Origin: Spirochaetota bacterium | Lineage (GTDB): Bacteria > Spirochaetota > UBA4802 > UBA5368 | Direction: 5' to 3' | DNA length: 64,000 nt | NCBI GenBank assembly: GCA_004297825.1 | Contig: SCSX01000078.1 | Span: 21,986 to 85,985 of the forward strand | Shown: piece after piece, positions 34,599 through 43,879 of the stretch | Layout of the letters: the number at the start of each line of letters is the position of its first letter | How positions within the stretch are numbered: position 1 is the stretch's first letter | Position numbers and translations under genes: made by a program | Notes under the pieces: generated by a model | What the model saw: the letters and a program-made list of their open reading frames with translations, nothing else | The model's database searches: none | What the model was told of the DNA's origin: nothing

Positions 34599-36764
34599 AT
34601 GAGCGAAAATCCCCTTCACCTGCTGATGAACCCGAGGTCGATCGCGGTGGCCGGCGCGGGCAACAACTTCATGAAGATGGGCACGCTGAACGCGCTGAGC
34701 ATCGTTAAGGACAGCTTCCCGGGAAGGCTCTACCCCGTGCATCCGCGCGAGAAGACGGTGCTGGGACTCCCGGCGTTCGCGACCGTGGCGGATCTTCCCG
34801 AAACGCCCGATCTCGCGGTGCTCATCGTTCCCGCCGACCAGGCCCTGGTGCTCATGGACGAGTTCGGGAAGCGGGGGACCAGGCGCGCGATCGTGATCTC
34901 GGCCGGGTTCAGGGAAACCGGGCCGGAGGGCGTGCTGAAAGAGCGCGCGCTCGTGGAAACGGCGCGCCGGCATTCGATGCGCTTCGTGGGGCCCAACTGC
35001 ATGGGCATATTGAATACGGGGCTTCCCCTCAACACGACGGTGGCGGCCATGGACCCCGCGCCGGGGAAGCTGGGCTTTGCCTCGCAGAGCGGCACCTACG
35101 TCGCACAGGTGCTTCCCTATCTGCAGAGACGCGGCATCCGCTTCAGCAAGGCCCTGAGCGTGGGGAACGAGGCGGACATCACGCTCGCCGATGTGCTCGA
35201 ATACCTTGGCGAGGACGAGCAGACGAAGGCGATATCCCTGTACGTCGAGGGAATCGGCGACGTCGAGCGTTTCCTTGCCGTTGCGCGCAAGATCACACCG
35301 TGCAAGCCCGTGATTGCGCAGTATATCGGCGGGTCGGAGGCCGGGGCGCGGGCGGGGAAGAGCCATACCGGCGCCATGGCCGGACCGGATTACCTGTACG
35401 AGGGGCTTTTCCGGCAGGCGGGCATCATCCGCGTGCACTCGGTCGAGGACCTGTACGGCATAGGATGGGCGCTCGCCTCGCAGCCGCCCATCAGGGGGAC
35501 GCGCATCGGCATCGTTACGAATTCCGGCGGGCCGGGATCGGCGGTGGCGCACACGTGCGAAACCGGCGGCTTCACGATGCCGCGGTTCTCGGATGCGCTC
35601 CAGGAAAAAATCCGTCCCCTCATTCCGCCGCACGCCCCCTGCATCAATCCCGTGGACGTCACCTTCATGATGGACATCAACCTTATCACCGATACGATTC
35701 CCGAGATGCTCATGAAGAGCGGGGAGGTGGACGGCATCGTCCTGCACGGGGCCATGCGCTCCGGTTTCATCGCGGCGGTGTACCCGCACCTGAAAGAGCT
35801 CATCAACGACGCGCCGCTCGAGTCGATCCTGGGCTCCCTGGGGGGTGGCATCTCGAACGCGGTCAGGCTGCCGTTCACGCACGGAATCCCCATGGCGGTC
35901 TCGTCCTTTTTCGGGTGCGAGGACGATTATTCGAAGATGTACATGGACAGCGGCGTCCCCGTGTTCGACAGCCCCGAGAAGGCGGCGCACGCGATGAACG
36001 CGCTTTTACGTCACTATCACATTCGCAATCGCGCCCCACACCGGGATCCGGCGCTTCCCGCGGAGTGCCCCGCCGCGCGGCGCGTCCTGGCCGAGGCCCG
36101 TGCGAAGGGCCGCACCTCCCTGGACGAGCACGCCGCGAAAACGCTCCTTGCCGCGTATGGAGTTTCCGTAACCGCCGAGAAACTCGTCGACACGGCAGAG
36201 GGTGCGGCCGCGGCCGCCGATACGCTCGGGTACCCGGTCGTGCTCAAGGCGTGCGATGCGGAGATACTCCACAAGACCGAGAAGGGGCTCGTCTTCCTGA
36301 ATCTCAGGTCGCGCGGCGAGGCGGCCGCCGCCTTCACGACGCTGCAGGAACGCGCGGGACGACAAACGGGCGCGGTGATCTATAAAATGGTCATGGGAGA
36401 GCGAGAGCTCATCGCGGGCATGACGCGCCATCCCGGATTCGGCCCCTGTGTCGTGTTCGGCCTGGGCGGAATCTACACAGAGGCGCTACGGGACCTGAGC
36501 TTCCGCGTTGCGCCGCTTTCCGAAAGGGACGCCCGCGAGATGCAGGACGAGATAAGGGCGTCGAAGGTGCTGGGCGAATTCCGCCGCATGCCCGCGGTCA
36601 ATCGGGACGCGCTCACGGCAGTACTCATGGCGCTCTCGGCCATCGCGGTCCTGCACCCCGAGGTCGCGGAGATCGACATCAATCCGCTTCTCGTGAGCGG
36701 GTCGAACCCGGTCGCCGTCGATGCGCTGGTGGTGCTGGCGGACCCCACGGCCGGGCAAGGCTGA
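34599..36764 (+). CDS. ADP-forming acyl-CoA (acetyl-CoA) synthetase, fused alpha and beta domains
   Basis: 721 aa from ATG 34599 (after AGGAG). Domain order: CoA-binding domain (LLMNPRSIAVAGAGNNFMKMG...), succinyl-CoA ligase-like domains with PNCMGILN and the SHTGAMAGPDYLYEGLFRQAG segment containing the phospho-His, then a C-terminal ATP-grasp domain (LLAAYGVSVTAEKLVDTAEGAAAAADTLGYPVVLKACDAEILHKTEKGLV; GVSPCVVFGLGGIYTE-like). It interconverts an acyl-CoA, ADP and phosphate with the acid and ATP. It may conserve energy from acyl-CoA made by the Etf/CoA-transferase pathway. Confidence 0.92.
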   Translation: MSENPLHLLMNPRSIAVAGAGNNFMKMGTLNALSIVKDSFPGRLYPVHPREKTVLGLPAFATVADLPETPDLAVLIVPADQALVLMDEFGKRGTRRAIVISAGFRETGPEGVLKERALVETARRHSMRFVGPNCMGILNTGLPLNTTVAAMDPAPGKLGFASQSGTYVAQVLPYLQRRGIRFSKALSVGNEADITLADVLEYLGEDEQTKAISLYVEGIGDVERFLAVARKITPCKPVIAQYIGGSEAGARAGKSHTGAMAGPDYLYEGLFRQAGIIRVHSVEDLYGIGWALASQPPIRGTRIGIVTNSGGPGSAVAHTCETGGFTMPRFSDALQEKIRPLIPPHAPCINPVDVTFMMDINLITDTIPEMLMKSGEVDGIVLHGAMRSGFIAAVYPHLKELINDAPLESILGSLGGGISNAVRLPFTHGIPMAVSSFFGCEDDYSKMYMDSGVPVFDSPEKAAHAMNALLRHYHIRNRAPHRDPALPAECPAARRVLAEARAKGRTSLDEHAAKTLLAAYGVSVTAEKLVDTAEGAAAAADTLGYPVVLKACDAEILHKTEKGLVFLNLRSRGEAAAAFTTLQERAGRQTGAVIYKMVMGERELIAGMTRHPGFGPCVVFGLGGIYTEALRDLSFRVAPLSERDAREMQDEIRASKVLGEFRRMPAVNRDALTAVLMALSAIAVLHPEVAEIDINPLLVSGSNPVAVDALVVLADPTAGQG

Positions 36765-36808
36765 TGCGCCCGCGCGGGGATATATAGTTATATAAGGCCG
36801 CGCCGCGT

Positions 36809-37615
36809 TCACGACGCCAGGAAAAACCACCCAAGCACGGCAAGTCCCAGGGCGATGCGGTACCAGCCGAACGGCTTGAAGTCCCGCGTGGAAATATATT
36901 TCATGAAGCCGGCGATCGCGAGCATGGCCGTCGCGAAGGACACCGCGAGCCCGACGGCAAGAAGCGCGATCTCGCCGCCGGTGAGCGCGCGCTCCGCCTT
37001 GAGCACCGAGTAGCCTGCCGCGGCGCACAGGGTGGGGATCGCGAGGAAGAACGAAAACTCGGCCGCGACCAGCCGTGTAGTCCCCAGCAGCATCGCGCCG
37101 ATAATCGTCGCCGCGGAGCGCGATGTCCCCGGGACCATCGCGAGGCACTGGAACAGGCCTATGAGGATCGCGTGCCGATAGGACAGGTCCCCGATCGCCG
37201 CGATGGGCCCGGGCGCATTCCGGCGCTCGAGCGCGATGAGTGCGACGCCCCCGGCGACGAGCATGATTGCCACGGTGACCGGGTTGAACAGGCGGGACTG
37301 GATGAACTTCCCGAAAAGTCCCCCGAGCACGATCGCGGGGAGCATGCCCACCAGGGACTTTTTCCATAATTCGATGACGTCTCTCCGCCCGGCGCTGCCC
37401 GCGGGCGCGGCCCACGGGTTCAGCCTCTTCCTGAAATATACCAGCACCGAAAATATCGCGCCGACCTGGATCACAATATCGAAGAGCTTCGCGAACGGGC
37501 CGGTAAAATCCACGAACTGGTTCACTATGATGAGATGGCCGGTGGAGGATACCGGGAGGAATTCGGTGATCCCCTCGATGATGCCCAGCAGCAGCGCCTT
37601 CAGAAATTCATCCAT
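36809..37615 (-). CDS. uppP: Undecaprenyl-diphosphatase
   Basis: Integral-membrane BacA-type phosphatase that recycles undecaprenyl diphosphate to the monophosphate carrier; 268 aa with eight helices. LGIIEGITEFLPVSSTGHLIIVNQF near the N-terminus and GLFQCLAMVPGTSRSAATIIGAML in the middle are the two conserved repeats with the catalytic Glu/Ser/Arg. Works together with uppS at 15 kb. Stands alone on the minus strand, convergent with the preceding synthetase gene. Confidence 0.97.
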   Translation of the reverse strand: MDEFLKALLLGIIEGITEFLPVSSTGHLIIVNQFVDFTGPFAKLFDIVIQVGAIFSVLVYFRKRLNPWAAPAGSAGRRDVIELWKKSLVGMLPAIVLGGLFGKFIQSRLFNPVTVAIMLVAGGVALIALERRNAPGPIAAIGDLSYRHAILIGLFQCLAMVPGTSRSAATIIGAMLLGTTRLVAAEFSFFLAIPTLCAAAGYSVLKAERALTGGEIALLAVGLAVSFATAMLAIAGFMKYISTRDFKPFGWYRIALGLAVLGWFFLAS

Positions 37616-37931
37616 GTCCTGGCCCCGTTCGATTCGTAAAAAATTTCAGTACCGATATCATCCGCGTGCGGACGACGCCGGACAGTGTTATCGGGGTTTT
37701 GTTCCCTGTAAACCAAATTACGCATCAACCGGGGAAACGACGCAACGGGCGTGCTTTATGGCGGGGATCCATGGGCGTCGATTCGACTGGGGGTCCCATT
37801 CCGGCCGGGAGGCGCATCGGCCCCCCGCCCGTATCGTGCGAAAAGCGTTCGGGAAATTTTAGAAACGAATACGTGCGTCGGGATTCGAAGGCGGTACTCC
37901 CGGGAGTTACGACGTGGGATCGCCGGTACGG
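37616..37931. other. Intergenic region without supported feature
   Basis: 316 nt between two minus-strand genes. It contains ACGCAT and GACGCAA stretches that recall c-di-GMP riboswitch motifs, but without the needed stems. Promoter of uppP probably lies near 37620-37680 but no clear boxes were seen. Confidence 0.4.
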
Positions 37932-39488
37932 CTACGCGCGCACGATGCCGGACACGCCCATGAGGTCCTGGGCGGTGAGCGCGAGTTCCTTCGAGGTGTC
38001 CGAGAGCTCGTGGGAACCGAGCGCCATCTCCTGCGTGGTCATGTTAAGGCCGGCGATGCTCTTTGAAATCTCCTCGAGCGCGATCTTCTGCTCGTTCGTC
38101 GCGCCCACGATCTTGTTCGATTCGGCAAGCACCCCTTCGAGCGAGCCGCGAATGGCCTTGTTGAGCTCCAGGTCTTCCTTCGCCGAGTCCACCACCCGGT
38201 CTATCCGCGCGCCGAATTCCGAAATATGCTGGATCATCCGGTTGAGCGATTCTATGAACGCCTCGAGCCGTGCGTAGGCCTTTCCAATCTCAACGTTACT
38301 CGCCTTGAACATTTCGTTGATCGATTTCACGTTGCTCGACGTGTTGTCCGCGAGCTTGCCGATCTCCTCGGCCACCACGGCGAACCCGCGCCCGTGATCG
38401 CCCGCGCGCGCGGCCTCGATCGCGGCGTTCAGGGAGAGCAGGTTGATCTGGTCCGATATGTCCTCGATGATGTTCACGGTATCCTGGACGCCCTGGAACT
38501 GCGCGCCGGCGCCGGACATGCCCTGGAGGGCGCTCTGAATATCGGCCCTGGATTTTTCCACCATGCGGTTGAGCTCGTCACGGATGGAGAGCGCCTCGGC
38601 CATTTTCTCGCCCACGGCTTTTACAATTCCATAAAGGGTGCCCATCTCGTCGGTGACCTTCTGCGTGAGGTCGACCTGCTGTTTCGCCATGGTGTAGACG
38701 CTTTCGCCGCTCGCGGTGATCTCTTCCACGCTGGAGGTGACCTCCTCGAGCGACGCGGCCTGCGACTGGGCGTTGCTGGAAAAGCTGTCGGTGGTCGAGG
38801 CCATCTGTTCGGTTGACGAGGCGAGTTTGACCGCGACGCCGTTGGTCTGCTCCAGGATGTTTTTAATGTCCTCGCCCTGCCGCCGGCTCTCACCGAGCGC
38901 GTCCTGGATGATCTTGTGGGACTTTATGTTTACGGAGAGGATCTGGAGACAGACCCCCGAGGTCAGGATCGTGGCGATAAGCGAATCGGTCATGTTTTCC
39001 ATGGCCTGCTCGGGGGAGAGAATCCCCGTGGATTTGAAGTAGAGATTATAGGCGACGATCGCGCCCAGGTTAAACAGCGCATAGGCCGAGACCGAGATGC
39101 GGTTGGTCACGCTTGTCGCCATTATGAGTATCGTAAAAATGTACACGATCGAGTTGATCGAGGAAACCAGGTCCTGTGTCGCGGTGGTCTGGAAAAGGAT
39201 GAACCATATCCCCGCGGTCGCGGGGACCAGCATGCAGTGCGCCGCGACGTCGAGATGCCCCCGTTTGGCAAGCACCATGGTCGACATGAATACGACTTCG
39301 AGCACCAGGATCAGGCCTACCGAGGCGTTAAATCCTTTACCCTGAAGTATTCCAATCGCAAGGCCCAGCACGCCGAGCGCGAACATGATAACGATTGAAA
39401 GGGTAACGAGAAGCTTCGCCCGCTGCTGCTCGCGGTAGCTCGAATTTTCATACTTGGACAGGAAGAAGGCGTTGAATTCGGATCGCAT
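37932..39488 (-). CDS. Methyl-accepting chemotaxis protein with six-helix membrane sensor
   Basis: 518 aa. About six transmembrane helices fill residues 22-185 with only short loops and no large periplasmic domain; no HAMP domain is visible. The C-terminal half is a coiled-coil MCP signalling domain with the hairpin tip DISDQINLLSLNAAIEAARAGDHGRGFAVVAEEIGKLADNTSSN. ATG at 39488 follows GGAG. The sensor part resembles the membrane-embedded MASE-type sensors, so the signal may be membrane-soluble or redox. Signals to CheA-CheW and the flagella. Confidence 0.92.
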   Translation of the reverse strand: MRSEFNAFFLSKYENSSYREQQRAKLLVTLSIVIMFALGVLGLAIGILQGKGFNASVGLILVLEVVFMSTMVLAKRGHLDVAAHCMLVPATAGIWFILFQTTATQDLVSSINSIVYIFTILIMATSVTNRISVSAYALFNLGAIVAYNLYFKSTGILSPEQAMENMTDSLIATILTSGVCLQILSVNIKSHKIIQDALGESRRQGEDIKNILEQTNGVAVKLASSTEQMASTTDSFSSNAQSQAASLEEVTSSVEEITASGESVYTMAKQQVDLTQKVTDEMGTLYGIVKAVGEKMAEALSIRDELNRMVEKSRADIQSALQGMSGAGAQFQGVQDTVNIIEDISDQINLLSLNAAIEAARAGDHGRGFAVVAEEIGKLADNTSSNVKSINEMFKASNVEIGKAYARLEAFIESLNRMIQHISEFGARIDRVVDSAKEDLELNKAIRGSLEGVLAESNKIVGATNEQKIALEEISKSIAGLNMTTQEMALGSHELSDTSKELALTAQDLMGVSGIVRA

Positions 39489-39641
39489 GGGTGGTAACTC
39501 CTGGAATTCGGCGTGGAAACGCTCCGGTCTCCAGCCGGTGATGGACATAAGCATATCATGATTTTCGCGGTTCGCAAGTGTTTTATTGGCTCTGATCTTA
39601 TCGGGGCGAGGGTTCCGTATTTTTTTTCGGGGGAAATGCGC

Positions 39642-40214
39642 TTACTTCATCCCGAGCGGCTCGCCCTTTTCGAGCCTGTCGACGATTTCGCGAAGGCGCC
39701 GCCTGCGGGTTTCGTCCTTTTTCGCGGAGAGCACCCATCGCAGGTAAAGCGCGCGTGTCGAGGGCGGCAGACCCTCGAAGGCGAGACGGGCGGGGGCCGA
39801 TGCGCGGAGGGCGTCCATGATCCAACCCGGTATTTCAATCGGTACCGGTTCAGTTCCGGTGTCCGCTGATTCTGAAAGGTCGATTCCCGCGAGCGACTCC
39901 ATGCCCGCGGGCGTCATCCTTCCCTCCGCGATCATACGGCGCGCCCGCCTCCTGTTGGTTGCCGACCAGGCGCCCCCGGGCTTGCGGGGCGCGAACCTTT
40001 GGGCGTATGATTTCCCGTCTACGGTCCTGACGAGGTTGTCGATCCAGCCGAAACAGACCGCTTCCTCGACGGCCTCTTCGTAGCCCATCGAGGGAATCCC
40101 GGTGCGGGCCTTGTAGAACAGAACCCACACGAGCCTTTCGGACGAGTGGTTGAGCTCAAGCCATTCGCGCCACCGCTGCCGGTTCTCGAAAAAAATGGGA
40201 TTGAAGGGGCTCAT
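39642..40214 (-). CDS. YdeI/OmdA family protein
   Basis: 190 aa with the YdeI-type pattern: FFENRQRWREWLELNHSSERLVWVLFYKARTGIPSMGYEEAVEEAVCFGWID and the C-terminal LPPSTRALYLRWVLSAKKDETRRRRLREIVDRLEKGEPLGMK. The family includes bacteriocin-protection and stress-related proteins; the biochemical role is unclear. ATG at 40214. Stands alone between the chemoreceptor and the MotA/FliG-like gene. Confidence 0.86.
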   Translation of the reverse strand: MSPFNPIFFENRQRWREWLELNHSSERLVWVLFYKARTGIPSMGYEEAVEEAVCFGWIDNLVRTVDGKSYAQRFAPRKPGGAWSATNRRRARRMIAEGRMTPAGMESLAGIDLSESADTGTEPVPIEIPGWIMDALRASAPARLAFEGLPPSTRALYLRWVLSAKKDETRRRRLREIVDRLEKGEPLGMK

Positions 40215-40351
40215 ACGCGCGGCGATCCTCCGGGGAAAATTCCGGTACTGAATGGAATCAAGGAAGCAACGATCATAGAGGCAGTATATCGGAATATCCC
40301 GGCCGGGGCAAGAAAAACCCCGGTGCGCGGGAGAGGGGATGGGTGCCGGTT

Positions 40352-41119
40352 TTATGAGGAGCGCGGGGGAGGGTTTGCCATTTCCCCGTCGTCCTCCAGG
40401 TTTTCGAGCGCGGTCAGGACCTTTTCCTGCGCGGAAATGATATCGGAAATGTCGGGCGGAAAGTGGAGGAAGCTGATAAGGTCTTCAATGAGCAGGTCCT
40501 TCGCGCGCGGGGTAAGGCAGGCGCACATCCTTGAGATTACGGTCCCGCTCGCCCCGGAAAGCGCGACGATGAGCGCGTGCGTGTCGATCTCGTGGAGGGT
40601 TTTCATGATATCCTCGTTCGAGAGGTCCGCGATCGCGCGCTCGAGCAGCGCGGTGTCGTCCGATACCGGCGGGCGTCCCTCAAGGCGGGCGAGTATCTTC
40701 GAGGTAGTTCCCTCGTATTCCTCTTCGCACAGGGAGTCGATCGCGCCCCGGTAGGATTCGGCGAAGAAAACCGCGAGGAGGTCTTTCATGGAGCGCGGGA
40801 TGGTGCCGGATTGGACCATGAGCAGCCCTTCGAGGAGAATGCCGCGCTCGAGCAGCTCCCGGCCCCGGTATCCCTGGGATAGTATCTGCATCTCAAGGGC
40901 CTTGCGCACTGCCTCGGGATCGGTGCCGTTTACCACCAGATCGAGACCCATGCGGAGGAAGGGGTGACCGGCGTCCTCCAGGTCGTCTTCGAGCGCGAGC
41001 AGGCCTTCCCTGCGGGCCTTGAGTCCCATGTTCATGAGCCTGGGGATGAGACGCGCGCATTCCCGGCGCTCATCATCGGTGCAGGCGATCCGCTCGGCGA
41101 AATTCCAGTCGTAAATCAT
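40352..41119 (-). CDS. Soluble protein combining MotA cytoplasmic-loop and FliG C-domain-like segments
   Basis: 255 aa, no transmembrane helix. Residues about 28-80 (ARREGLLALEDDLEDAGHPFLRMGLDLVVNGTDPEAVRKALE) match the cytoplasmic loop of MotA, and Arg36 and Glu44 fall on the two charged MotA residues (R90, E98 in E. coli) that touch FliG. Residues about 165-246 (AIADLSNEDIMKTLHEIDTHALIVALSGA ... DLISFLHFPPDISDIISAQEKVLTALENLEDDGEM) match the FliG C-terminal domain. Both motor surfaces are thus on one soluble chain. ATG at 41119 after GGGGG. Homology is by pattern only. Role unknown; motor regulation or assembly is possible. Confidence 0.65.
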   Translation of the reverse strand: MIYDWNFAERIACTDDERRECARLIPRLMNMGLKARREGLLALEDDLEDAGHPFLRMGLDLVVNGTDPEAVRKALEMQILSQGYRGRELLERGILLEGLLMVQSGTIPRSMKDLLAVFFAESYRGAIDSLCEEEYEGTTSKILARLEGRPPVSDDTALLERAIADLSNEDIMKTLHEIDTHALIVALSGASGTVISRMCACLTPRAKDLLIEDLISFLHFPPDISDIISAQEKVLTALENLEDDGEMANPPPRSS

Positions 41120-41426
41120 GGTTCCCCCTGGATGGCGCAACAGCGCGTCGGTTGACGGAGCGCCAGGCTATCGGCCCCGGGAATCGGCGTGTTAAATATG
41201 AACCGGAAGTCTTATTAAAGCATGCGCGAGTTTTTTTACAGCACGCGTGCGTATCTGTCAATAAAAAAGACTCCGGACTGCTGCATATCTTATCGGCCCC
41301 CGGCCCTGAAAGAGTATAAAATAATTACCGCTTGAATTTTCGGCGACCCGGCTTGTATTCTTCCCTTTCAGGCCGCGCGGCAGATCAATCCCGCGTGCTG
41401 CCTGCGGTTTTCACCACGGAGGATAC
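41120..41426. other. Divergent promoter region
   Basis: 307 nt between the divergent motor-like gene and the SanA gene. It is A+T-richer near 41200-41340, with stretches such as TTTTTTTACAG and GTCAATAAAAAAG, but no confident promoter boxes. No coding potential. Confidence 0.4.
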
Positions 41427-42104
41427 ATGAAGGGTCCGGATGCCGCCTCGATGATGCGCCTTCTAAAAAAAGCGTGCGCCGGGGGATGCGCGTTGCTCGT
41501 CGTATGCGTATGCATAAACGCGTACCTTATTTTTTCGACGAGGGGGCTGATACGCGAGGCCACGTTGGACGGTGCCGCGTGCGATGCGGTGCTGGTGCCG
41601 GGCGCAAAGGTGTACCGGGGCGGCGGGCTTTCGCACGTGCTCGAGGACAGGCTGGAGTCGGCGCGCGCACTGTACGTTCAGGGCGGGGCGGGGAAGCTCC
41701 TGCTCTCGGGGGACCACGGCACGCGGTACTATGACGAGGTCAATGCCATGAAGCGCCATCTCATCGCGAAGGGCGTACCCGCGGAGGATATCTTCCTGGA
41801 CCATGCCGGGTTCGAGACCTACGACAGCGTGTATCGCGCCGCGGAGGTGTTCGGGGTAAAGCGCGTGGTAATCTGCACACAGCGATTCCATCTCTACCGC
41901 GCGCTCTACATTGCCCGCGCGCTGGGACTGGAGGCGTACGGCCTCTCGGCGGACCGGCGCGTGTACCGGGGATGGATGCTGAACGAGACGCGCGAATTTT
42001 TCGCGCGGATAAAGGCATTCTTCAAGATTCTGCTGCGCCCCGCGCCAAAATTCCTGGGCGCGCGCATCCCCATTAACGGGGACGGCAGGAAGAGCTGGGA
42101 CTGA
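41427..42104 (+). CDS. SanA/YdcF-family (DUF218) membrane-anchored protein
   Basis: 225 aa. One N-terminal helix (about residues 18-38) anchors it, and a DUF218 domain follows: CDAVLVPGAKVYRGGGLSHVLEDRLESARALYVQGGAGKLLLSGDHG, with DHAGFETYDSVYRAAEVFGVKRVVICTQRFHLYRALYIARALGLEA. SanA proteins affect envelope barrier function and vancomycin sensitivity in enterobacteria. ATG at 41427. The downstream gene is convergent. Confidence 0.88.
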   Translation: MKGPDAASMMRLLKKACAGGCALLVVCVCINAYLIFSTRGLIREATLDGAACDAVLVPGAKVYRGGGLSHVLEDRLESARALYVQGGAGKLLLSGDHGTRYYDEVNAMKRHLIAKGVPAEDIFLDHAGFETYDSVYRAAEVFGVKRVVICTQRFHLYRALYIARALGLEAYGLSADRRVYRGWMLNETREFFARIKAFFKILLRPAPKFLGARIPINGDGRKSWD

Positions 42105-42117
42105 TACGCGTGTCCCG

Positions 42118-43752
42118 TTACAGCATGACCTCGAACGAACAGGCCACCGAGTGGAAGTAGTCGAAATGGCTGTTGAAGTAGCGCGCGTAGTCGCCGGACC
42201 TGTCGGTCATGAGAAGGGTCCCGGAGAAGCGGTATTCGAGCCGCAGGCCGCTCTGCACCGCGCCCGCGGTGAAATTGTAGAGCACGCCCAGCGTTCCCCC
42301 CGGCGATAAAATTCCCATGCCCAGGTACTTGTTGTTGCCGGCGGCCGCTTTATCGTCGCCGATATACGCGGTATCGTGATAATAATCGTACCAGTTCATA
42401 CGGGTGTAGCCGTAGCCGCCAAAGAGCTCGACACCGATCAGCGGGTTGAACCCCGCGCCGGAGGAGCGCAGGAAATTGTTCGCGCCCACGCCCGCGCAAT
42501 ACGATTTGAAGCTGATCACCTGGGGCGTCGATTCGCCTATCACGGTTCCCGCGGCCGGGTCTCCCTCTTTATCGATTTCCGTGTAGCGGATTTTCGGGGC
42601 CATGTAGTTCCGGTACCTGAGCCCGGTCCAGATGTCCAGTGCCTTGGTTTTCCGAGAGGTCCCCCCCAGGCGGTCGATATCCTTCCAGAGAAAATGGTAG
42701 ATGGCCGAGACCTGGCGGTTTTTCATCACGAAATCGCGGCGTTCGGTCTTTTGGGTCGTATAGAGCGGAGGTTCGTAGAATTCATAATTAATTCTCCCAA
42801 ACCGATAGGTTTCGGAGCTGTAACCGAGCTCGATCCCGAACAGGCCCGCCGCCAGGTCCAGGATCGCCGATGCGCGGCGGCTCACCGCCAGATCGTCGGC
42901 GGCATCGCTTCCCGTTTCGACGCTTCCGTGCCCGGTCCCAAAGTCCGATTTATACTGGAAGCGGAAGAAGAGGTTCGTGAACGCGGCCTCGGCGCGTACG
43001 TAACCCATGTAGATGGGCGCGACGTCGATGTCCATCTTGCTCCGGGCGTCCCGCGGCGCGCGGGAGACGGTGTTGTAGAAATAGCCTTCCATGCCGGCGC
43101 TCACGATCACGGTGCGGCGCGTATCGGCGGTCTCTTCCTTCAGGGAGCGCGCCTTGCGTGCCTGGAACTCATCCTCTTCGGGAATCCGTCCGAGCGACCC
43201 GCCCGCGTCCTTCCGGTCCAGGAGGTTTATCTGCCCCCGAATCATCTCCCCCCAGGCCTCGTCAAGGGATAGTATTCCCGCGTTCGGGGAGACGCGCGCA
43301 AAGGTTTTCCCGGTTTCGTCATAGGTGAAGTACTCGTATTCCCACGAACATCCATTCACGGGAACGCTCATCCTGATCAGGGTGAGCACGTGAGTCCCGC
43401 CGGTGTCGAAAATTCGCGCGCCGTCGATCTTCGTCATGTTGACGGTCGAGGAGGACTCGAGCCTGTTCTGCTTGGTCACCTGGTCGTACACGTACCTGCT
43501 GGTGGTACAGGTCTGCATCCCGGGCCGATACAATCCCTGGCCCTGCATGAGCGCCGCATAGCCCATCGCCCCGGTTTCGCTGAAATCGCGCTTTCTGCCT
43601 GCGGGCTGGCCCTGCCAGTATATCCGGTCCTCGTAGAAACCGGGTCTTGTCCGGGAACGGTCGATTACGTCCTCCAGGCTGTAGCAGGAGGTCAGGGCAA
43701 ATAAAACGGCCGCGCCGAGCGCGGCGAATGTTCGCAACGGTTTCGTTTTCAT
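42118..43752 (-). CDS. Outer-membrane lipoprotein with beta-rich domain, function unknown
   Basis: 544 aa. N-terminus MKTKPLRTFAALGAAVLFALTSC is a lipoprotein signal with lipobox ALTSC. From about residue 220 to the end it has many alternating aromatic/polar strands (AEAAFTNLFFRFQYKSDF, GLRLEYRFSGTLLM, HFDYFHSVACSFEVML) that look like beta strands of a barrel; barrel proteins are rarely lipoproteins. I do not recognise a family. ATG at 43752 is preferred to GTG at 43758. It lies on the strand opposite to ispG and SanA, with no evident operon. Confidence 0.7.
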   Translation of the reverse strand: MKTKPLRTFAALGAAVLFALTSCYSLEDVIDRSRTRPGFYEDRIYWQGQPAGRKRDFSETGAMGYAALMQGQGLYRPGMQTCTTSRYVYDQVTKQNRLESSSTVNMTKIDGARIFDTGGTHVLTLIRMSVPVNGCSWEYEYFTYDETGKTFARVSPNAGILSLDEAWGEMIRGQINLLDRKDAGGSLGRIPEEDEFQARKARSLKEETADTRRTVIVSAGMEGYFYNTVSRAPRDARSKMDIDVAPIYMGYVRAEAAFTNLFFRFQYKSDFGTGHGSVETGSDAADDLAVSRRASAILDLAAGLFGIELGYSSETYRFGRINYEFYEPPLYTTQKTERRDFVMKNRQVSAIYHFLWKDIDRLGGTSRKTKALDIWTGLRYRNYMAPKIRYTEIDKEGDPAAGTVIGESTPQVISFKSYCAGVGANNFLRSSGAGFNPLIGVELFGGYGYTRMNWYDYYHDTAYIGDDKAAAGNNKYLGMGILSPGGTLGVLYNFTAGAVQSGLRLEYRFSGTLLMTDRSGDYARYFNSHFDYFHSVACSFEVML

Positions 43753-43879
43753 GGACACATTTGAACATTGGATGATTTTTTTTCAAGTATAATCGGCGCG
43801 TGGCCGCATGCCCCTGAAAAATGATTGCCCTTTCCGCCGGTCATGCCCTATGCTACGACACCGATCGGGACGAAGGACG

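Noticed and set aside
37690..37780. Stretch with ACGCAT and GACGCAA like the c-di-GMP (GEMM) riboswitch
   Set aside because: The spacing is too short for the P1 hairpins and it is on the wrong strand for the neighbouring genes.
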